Source of the DNA: Microbacterium testaceum
GTDB taxonomy: Bacteria; Actinomycetota; Actinomycetes; Actinomycetales; Microbacteriaceae
Assembly (NCBI RefSeq): GCF_001476655.1
Contig: NZ_LDRT01000058.1
Location: 1-46,660, forward strand
DNA: 46,660 bases
Direction: 5' to 3'
Position 1 is the first letter of the stretch; each line of letters begins with the position of its first letter. The translations under genes and the position numbers were made by a program. The notes beneath the pieces were generated by a model that made no database searches, was not told the origin of the DNA, and saw only the letters and a list, made by a program, of their open reading frames with translations. Below are positions 43,722 to 46,660 of this stretch, one piece after another.

Positions 43722-44494
43722 GCACCACCACAGCCACGCCTGTGCTGCAGGCGCGGGGTCTCTCGCGCCAGTTCGGATCCGTCCGCGCCCTCAACAACGT
43801 CGACTTCGAGGTCTACCCCGGCGAGGTCACCGCACTGATCGGCGACAACGGCGCCGGCAAGTCCACGCTCGTGAAGGCGCTGTCGGGAAACCTCGCGGTC
43901 GACGAGGGCGAGATCCGCTTCGACGGGCAGCCGATCGACATGTCGAACCCGCAGGTCGCCTCCGCGCTCGGCATCGAGACGGTCTACCAGGATCTGGCAC
44001 TGGCCCCGCACCTCGACCCGGTGCAGAACATGTACCTCGGCCGCGAGATCCGCCGCCCGGGCCTCGCCGGGGCCCTCGGCTTCATGAAGACGAAGGACAT
44101 GGCGAAGGCGTCGCGGGCCGCGTTCGACGAGCTCGGTGCGACGGTGCGCAGCCTCACCTCTCCCGTCGGCGAGATGTCGGGCGGTCAGCGCCAGGCGATC
44201 GCGATCGCCCGGGCAGTGCACTGGGCCTCGCGCGTCGTCTTCCTCGACGAGCCCACCGCCGCCCTCGGCGTGCGTCAGACGAAGAACGTGCTCGAGACGA
44301 TCCGCCGGGTGCGCGACAAGGGCATCGCCGTGGTCTTCATCTCGCACTCGATGCCCCACGTCATCGACGTCTCCGACCGCATCCAGGTGCTGCGCCTGGG
44401 CACCCGCGTGGCCAACATCCAGGCCGCGGACACCTCCATGGAAGAACTCGTCGGGCTCATGACCGGCGCCGTCACGAAGGACGACCAGAAGTGA
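43718..44494 (+). CDS. Sugar ABC transporter ATP-binding protein (CUT2, single domain)
   Basis: The 258-residue ATPase has Walker A GDNGAGKST, signature MSGGQRQAIAIAR, Walker B VVFLDEPTAALG and H-loop SHSM. It has a single nucleotide-binding domain, as in FrcA, instead of the tandem domains of RbsA/AraG, so the active transporter probably contains a homodimer. It overlaps both neighbours (ATGA and GTGA), so the operon is translationally coupled. Confidence 0.93.
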   Translation: MSTTTATPVLQARGLSRQFGSVRALNNVDFEVYPGEVTALIGDNGAGKSTLVKALSGNLAVDEGEIRFDGQPIDMSNPQVASALGIETVYQDLALAPHLDPVQNMYLGREIRRPGLAGALGFMKTKDMAKASRAAFDELGATVRSLTSPVGEMSGGQRQAIAIARAVHWASRVVFLDEPTAALGVRQTKNVLETIRRVRDKGIAVVFISHSMPHVIDVSDRIQVLRLGTRVANIQAADTSMEELVGLMTGAVTKDDQK

Positions 44495-45576
44495 GCACCA
44501 GCACCCCTCCCACCGAGACCGTCGCGATCGGCACGTTCGACGACAACCAGAAGGTCAACCCGGTCCGCCGCATCCTCCGCACGCAGGCCTTCCAGATCCT
44601 CCTCGTCCTGCTGGCGATCATCATCGTCTTCAGCATCATCGCGCCCGACTCGTTCGCGCAGTGGACCAACTTCCGCCTCATCATCCAGAACGCCTCGATC
44701 CTCGCGGTCCTCGCGGTGGGCATGACCTACGTCATCATCACCGCCGGTATCGACCTGTCGGTCGGGTCGGTCCTGGTGTTCTCGGGAGTGGTCGCAGCCA
44801 TCGTCATGCGGGCGCTCGGCGGAGAGGGCTGGGGCGTCGCCGTCGTCGGCATCCTGGTCGCGATCCTCAGCGGCGTGTGCTGGGGACTGCTGAACGGCTT
44901 CCTCATCGCCAAGGCGAAGATCCCGCCGCTCATCGTCACCCTGGGATCGCTCGGCATGGCTCTCGGGCTCGCGCAGATCCTCACCGGCGGCGTCGACATC
45001 CGCGACGTCCCCACCGTGCTGACTGTCTCGATCGGCTACGGCAACGTCTTCGGCAGCGTCCCGATCATCAGCGTCATCGCCCTCGTGGTCGTCGCGATCG
45101 GCGCGATCGTGCTGCACTACACGCGCTTCGGTCTCTACACGCTGGCGGTCGGATCGAGCGAGATCGCCGCCCGCCGCGTCGGCGTCAAGGTCGACGCGCA
45201 GCTGATCAAGATCTACACGATCTCCGGTGCTCTGGCCGGACTCGGCGGCATCCTGTCTCTCTCGCAGTTCTCGACGACGGCGATCGCCGGCCAGTCGCAG
45301 ACCAACCTCAACGTCATCGCCGCGGTGGTCATCGGTGGCACGTCGCTCTTCGGCGGGGTCGGCACGATCATGGGCACCGTCGTCGGTCTGTTCATCCCGG
45401 CGGTGCTGCAGAACGGCTTCGTCATCACGGGCGTGCAGCCGTTCTGGCAGCAGGTCGCCGTGGGCGCGGTGCTGATCACGGCGGTGTACGTCGACCAGGT
45501 GCGCCGCACCGCCGCCACGCGCGGCAACTCGCAGGGCCTCTGGCGCAAGTTCCTCAGCGGAGGTCGGCGCGGCTGA
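44491..45576 (+). CDS. Sugar ABC transporter permease (CUT2, RbsC/FrcC-like)
   Basis: The 361-residue permease has a soluble N-terminus (DDNQKVNPVRRILRTQAF) and about ten membrane helices. The family elements MTYVIITAGIDLSVGSVL and GGTSLFGGVGTIMGTVVG (the CUT2 coupling region) are both clear. A single permease gene implies a homodimer. Start is GTG 44491, overlapping the ATPase stop. Its substrate should be a pentose, hexose or polyol, given the nearby genes. Confidence 0.93.
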   Translation: MSTSTPPTETVAIGTFDDNQKVNPVRRILRTQAFQILLVLLAIIIVFSIIAPDSFAQWTNFRLIIQNASILAVLAVGMTYVIITAGIDLSVGSVLVFSGVVAAIVMRALGGEGWGVAVVGILVAILSGVCWGLLNGFLIAKAKIPPLIVTLGSLGMALGLAQILTGGVDIRDVPTVLTVSIGYGNVFGSVPIISVIALVVVAIGAIVLHYTRFGLYTLAVGSSEIAARRVGVKVDAQLIKIYTISGALAGLGGILSLSQFSTTAIAGQSQTNLNVIAAVVIGGTSLFGGVGTIMGTVVGLFIPAVLQNGFVITGVQPFWQQVAVGAVLITAVYVDQVRRTAATRGNSQGLWRKFLSGGRRG

Positions 45577-45644
45577 GCCGCGGCGGCGTCCTTTCCCCAC
45601 CCACACCCGAAACACACAACCCGAACCAAGAAACGGTGATCACA

Positions 45645-46634
45645 ATGAAGTGGAACAAGAAGGCGACCGTGCTCACGGTCTTCGGCATGGCGGCGACTCT
45701 GACCCTCGCGGGCTGTTCCGGCGGGGCCGCCTCGGGCGGCGCGTCCGGCGGCTCCGACGGCGGGTACAAGATCGCGTTCGTGCAGGGCGTCGCAGGAGAC
45801 GAGTTCTACATCTCCATGCAGTGCGGCATCGAAGCCGAAGCCAAAACCGAAGGCGCCACCGTCACCACCCAGGGCCCGGAGAAGTTCGACCCCACCCTGC
45901 AGAAGCCCATCGTCGACGCCGTCGTCGCCTCCAAGCCCGACGCGCTGCTCATCGCCCCCACCGACGTCTCCGCCATGCAGGCGCCGATCGCCGCAGCCGA
46001 AGCCGCCGGGATCAAGGTCGTCCTCGTCGACACGACGCTCGAGGACCCCTCCGGCGCCGTCGCACAGGTATCGAGCGACAACCAGGGTGGTGGAGCGGCC
46101 GCGTTCGAGGCCATCCAGAAGGCCAACCCGGGCGGCGGCAAGGTCCTCGTCGTCTCCACCGACCCCGGTGTGTCCACCACCGACGCCCGCGCCCAGGGCT
46201 TCGAAGACGCCGTCAAGAAGGACAGCAAGTTCAGCTCCGTGGGCGTGCAGTACTCCCACAACGAGCCCTCCACGGCTGCCGAGATCGTGACCGCCGCGCT
46301 GCAGAAGGACCCCGACATCGTCGGCATCTTCGCCGCCAACCTCTTCGCCGCCGAAGGCTCCGCCACCGGGGTCCAGCAGGCCGGCAAGCAGGGCGCCGTC
46401 ACCATCGTCGGTTTCGACGCCGGTCCCGCCCAGGTCAAGGCCCTCGAAGCCGGCACCGTCCAGGCCCTCGTCGCCCAGGAGCCCGGAACCATCGGCTCCG
46501 ACGGCGTCAAGCAGGCCATCGCCGCGCTGAAGGGCGAATCCACCGAAGCCAAGATCCAGACCGGCTTCACCATCCTCACCAAGGACAACATCAACGGCGA
46601 CGGCAAGGACGCGGTCTACAAGTCCTCCTGCTGA
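45645..46634 (+). CDS. Sugar ABC transporter substrate-binding lipoprotein (CUT2)
   Basis: The 329-residue protein has a lipoprotein signal peptide with lipobox LAGC (residues 21-24), then a Gly/Ser linker. The periplasmic-binding-protein type I fold (KIAFVQGVAGDEFYISMQ... ALLIAPTDVSAMQAPIAAA... VIVGFDAG-like segments) is of the RbsB/FrcB class. It should sit on the outer face of the membrane and deliver a sugar to the adjacent permease. It is preceded by 68 bp after the permease gene without a strong hairpin. In this operon the binding-protein gene comes last. Confidence 0.93.
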   Translation: MKWNKKATVLTVFGMAATLTLAGCSGGAASGGASGGSDGGYKIAFVQGVAGDEFYISMQCGIEAEAKTEGATVTTQGPEKFDPTLQKPIVDAVVASKPDALLIAPTDVSAMQAPIAAAEAAGIKVVLVDTTLEDPSGAVAQVSSDNQGGGAAAFEAIQKANPGGGKVLVVSTDPGVSTTDARAQGFEDAVKKDSKFSSVGVQYSHNEPSTAAEIVTAALQKDPDIVGIFAANLFAAEGSATGVQQAGKQGAVTIVGFDAGPAQVKALEAGTVQALVAQEPGTIGSDGVKQAIAALKGESTEAKIQTGFTILTKDNINGDGKDAVYKSSC

Positions 46635-46660
46635 CGTCTGACCCCGGATGCCGGGACCCC

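Overview
The window is a high-GC actinobacterial chromosome segment. Gene content, dense short operons, many ATG/GTG starts preceded at 6-7 nt by a TANNNT box (leaderless-type starts), and very frequent GGATGCC/GGCATCC heptamers fit the Microbacteriaceae, most likely Microbacterium. That assignment is inferred from style; no rRNA or other phylogenetic marker is present.

Region by region. (1) 1-4870, minus strand: assimilatory nitrate operon with a NarK-type porter, a NasA/NarB-type molybdopterin nitrate reductase and a NirB-like FAD oxidoreductase that runs off the left edge. (2) 5100-6836: an isolated, visibly lower-GC AAA ATPase with a C-terminal TOPRIM-like/DUF4435-like part, a candidate anti-phage gene resembling a one-polypeptide PARIS. 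(3) 6970-8870: two decayed 3' remnants of an epoxide hydrolase gene flanking a membrane-protein gene; a third remnant sits at 25485-25723 against a truncated CGNR regulator. (4) 8920-11839: small accessory genes (RidA, GNAT, NTF2-like, unknowns). (5) 12144-18241: AMP-ligase, DUF3556 membrane protein, phytoene-desaturase-like oxidoreductase and PucR regulator, overlapping or tightly spaced. (6) 18472-22574: small genes including a Met/Cys-rich copper-binding protein, an AAC(2')-like acetyltransferase, a LysE exporter, an SDR and a P-loop kinase. (7) 22575-24196: a yybP-ykoY (Mn2+) riboswitch ahead of a CaCA-family cation antiporter. (8) 24243-31089: LRR protein, nucleoside deaminase, small membrane exporter, NarL-type two-component system, PAP2 phosphatase, and unknowns. 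(9) 31845-36542: sucCD, a GC-rich repeat block between two matching terminators, an NCS2 purine permease and a Ddn-like F420 protein. (10) 36715-46634: pentose/polyol region with xylose isomerase, lipase, glutathione peroxidase, ROK regulator, alditol oxidase, L-xylulose-reductase-like SDR, and a sugar-kinase/CUT2 ABC transporter operon with a recognisable promoter and paired operators.

The best leads for unusual biology are the one-gene PARIS-like ATPase, the Mn riboswitch with mutually exclusive helices beneath a separate palindromic operator, the three epoxide-hydrolase tails, the repeat block behind sucD, and the frame-locked GGATGCC/GGCATCC word. All counts and alignments were made by eye.
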